NCBI GenBank assembly: GCA_903970355.1
Contig: CAJCIF010000434.1
Location: forward strand, 1-6,909
DNA: 6,909 bases
Direction of reading: 5' to 3'
DNA from: Actinomycetota bacterium
GTDB lineage: Bacteria > Cyanobacteriota > Vampirovibrionia > Obscuribacterales > Obscuribacteraceae
Of this stretch, positions 5,669 to 6,909 are shown in pieces. Under the pieces are notes generated by a model. The model was given only the letters and a program-made list of their open reading frames with translations, was not told the DNA's origin and searched no databases. The position numbers were made by a program, and so were the translations under genes. Position 1 is the stretch's first letter. Every line of letters starts with the position of its first letter.

Positions 5669-6909
5669 TCAAACCTGAGTTTTTATCCATGCTCGTGATT
5701 GATAGCGCCACGCTGTCAAAGAGCCGATTAGATACATAGATGTCATCATCGCAGCCCAGGCGCCGGGTGGACCAAGTTTGAAATAAACAGCAAATAACCA
5801 GGCGGCAGGCAGCCTGTATAACCATTGTGTGGCGAGCGTAATCCACATTGGTGTTTTTGTGTCACCGGCACCTTGCAGTGCTCCGCTTAAGATCATGCCC
5901 ATGGCAAGCATCGGTTCGGAACATGCAACTGTCTTCAAATAAGATTGCGCATATTCAATTGATTTTGGATCTGTCGTCATGGCTTGAGCGAGAACCGGAG
6001 CAAAGATGAACATAAGCGTGCCCAGGACAACCATAACGCCCATTCCCGCCCATGTAATACGCCAACCGGCATTGAAAGCACGCTCAATTTGATTGGCGCC
6101 GAGATTCTGTCCAACAATGGATGAAATGGCAAGGCTTAAGGCCATCATTGGCATAAAGAGGAGTGCTTCTACACGCATACCGATCGTCCATGAAGCAATG
6201 GCCGCTGTCGGATAGGGACACTCTCTGAGAATAAAAAAGATGCAAAAGGTGCTTGCAGCCCATCCCCATCTCTGTAGTCCGGATGGCAAACTTATGCGCA
6301 TTAACTTGTTCATCAAATCGAGGCGCATCGGAAAAAGCATTCTCAAACTGGGAGCCAGTATCGATTGTCTAAGACGCCAGAATGCAACAACCGCGCCGAA
6401 AAGATTGCCTGTCAGCCCGGCATAAGCAATGCCTTTTATGCCAAGACCGGGTACCGGCCAGTTGAAATAAACAGTAGCAATATCTCCTGCAATTGCGATG
6501 CTGGTAGAACTTAGCACCACTAATAGTGGCGTCTTCGCATCCCCGGATGCACGAAAGGCGGCCGTAATAATACAGATCAGTCCAAATGGAGCAAGAAAAA
6601 AGCTATAGACACTTAGATAACCAGCGGACAATGCTCCTAGATCCGCTGTCGGTGAAAATGTGTGCATCAATGTAGGAGCCAATGCCAGGCTAATCATGGT
6701 GAGCGAAATACCGAGAATAATCGCCGTCAAAAGAGCCTGTCCAGTAATTAAGTTTGCTCTGTCTCTGTCTTTCTCACCGAAAGCTCGCGAAACCATAGCA
6801 GTTGTTCCAACCGCTGCACACATCAAAAAAACCATAAAAATGAAAATGACTTGTTCTGCTAATCCGACAGCAGCTTGTGCCTCAAAACCAAGCACTTTAG
6901 CCACTTGTA
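5669..6909 (-). CDS. MATE-family multidrug/toxin exporter, N-terminus beyond window
   Basis: The frame is open to the right edge. The visible part is about 413 residues, against about 450 for the family, and begins at a point that matches the end of the first membrane segment and loop of other members, so some 40 N-terminal residues lie outside. GTG at 6904 is not a believable start. MATE proteins are inner-membrane antiporters that expel cationic drugs or metabolites using Na+ or H+ gradients. Numbering from that GTG, MVSRAFGEKD (37-46) is the conserved loop after segment 2. AFRASGDAKTP (116-126) and ALQGAGDTKTP (342-352) are matching motifs of the two six-helix halves. IVGQNLGA (263-270) and GAWAA (381-385) are also typical, giving a NorM-like pattern. 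Substrate is not predictable. It is probably the first visible gene of a minus-strand operon with the RlpA-like and GT87 genes. Confidence 0.88.
   Translation of the reverse strand, partial: QVAKVLGFEAQAAVGLAEQVIFIFMVFLMCAAVGTTAMVSRAFGEKDRDRANLITGQALLTAIILGISLTMISLALAPTLMHTFSPTADLGALSAGYLSVYSFFLAPFGLICIITAAFRASGDAKTPLLVVLSSTSIAIAGDIATVYFNWPVPGLGIKGIAYAGLTGNLFGAVVAFWRLRQSILAPSLRMLFPMRLDLMNKLMRISLPSGLQRWGWAASTFCIFFILRECPYPTAAIASWTIGMRVEALLFMPMMALSLAISSIVGQNLGANQIERAFNAGWRITWAGMGVMVVLGTLMFIFAPVLAQAMTTDPKSIEYAQSYLKTVACSEPMLAMGMILSGALQGAGDTKTPMWITLATQWLYRLPAAWLFAVYFKLGPPGAWAAMMTSMYLIGSLTAWRYQSRAWIKTQV

Noticed and set aside
6902..6904. GTG 6904 as the true start of the MATE gene
   Set aside because: The frame stays open to the edge, and about 40 residues normally present before this point in the family would be missing. 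The gene is cut by the window.
1..6909. Mobile element, CRISPR array, tRNA or phage signal
   Set aside because: I saw no transposase-like frame, no regularly spaced long repeat, no tRNA-like cloverleaf and no phage gene. The only tandem array is the 15-bp repeat at 1365-1424.

Overview
The window holds five full-length protein genes, one gene cut by the right edge and the last codons of one cut by the left edge, on a closely packed bacterial chromosome segment. No rRNA, tRNA, CRISPR array, insertion sequence or phage gene is visible. An O-antigen-ligase-like membrane protein, an RlpA-like cell-wall protein and two polyprenol-phosphate-sugar-dependent type (GT87) glycosyltransferases suggest a bacterium that makes surface polysaccharide or glycolipid and probably has a Gram-negative-type envelope. 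Base composition looks balanced and even across the window, with no obvious foreign island. I cannot assign a taxon from sequence alone. A deep-branching, non-model group would fit the divergent phosphofructokinase and the paired GT87 genes, but that is only a guess.

Layout. Positions 1-65 (+) are the end of an unidentified gene. It is followed, probably in the same transcript, by a Wzy/WaaL-type O-antigen ligase or polymerase (119-1348, +). A phosphofructokinase gene (1409-2614, -) converges on it. The 60-bp gap between them, together with the phosphofructokinase stop codon, is made largely of a degenerate 15-bp tandem repeat. A divergent 127-bp intergenic region (2615-2741) carries a perfect 8-bp inverted repeat. 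It separates the phosphofructokinase from a GT87 membrane glycosyltransferase (2742-4052, +). A second GT87 gene (3943-5232, -) converges on the first and the two coding regions overlap by 110 bp. Upstream of the second GT87 on the minus strand are an RlpA-like double-psi beta-barrel protein (5229-5603), whose stop overlaps the GT87 start as ATGA, and a MATE-family exporter (5669 to beyond 6909).

How they may work together. The minus-strand set MATE, RlpA-like, GT87 has tight spacing (65 bp, then a 4-bp overlap) and is likely one operon. The two GT87 proteins and the O-antigen ligase homologue are all multi-span membrane enzymes that act on lipid-linked sugars at the outer face of the inner membrane, so the neighbourhood is best read as an envelope-glycan region. 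The phosphofructokinase is a metabolic gene in this setting, and its active-site residues point to pyrophosphate rather than ATP as phosphoryl donor.

No clearly new multi-gene system is visible. The points most worth a second look are the 110-bp tail-to-tail overlap of two paralogous glycosyltransferases, the tandem stop-codon repeat at the end of the phosphofructokinase gene, the atypical phosphofructokinase active site, and an RlpA-like protein lacking the family's catalytic histidine.
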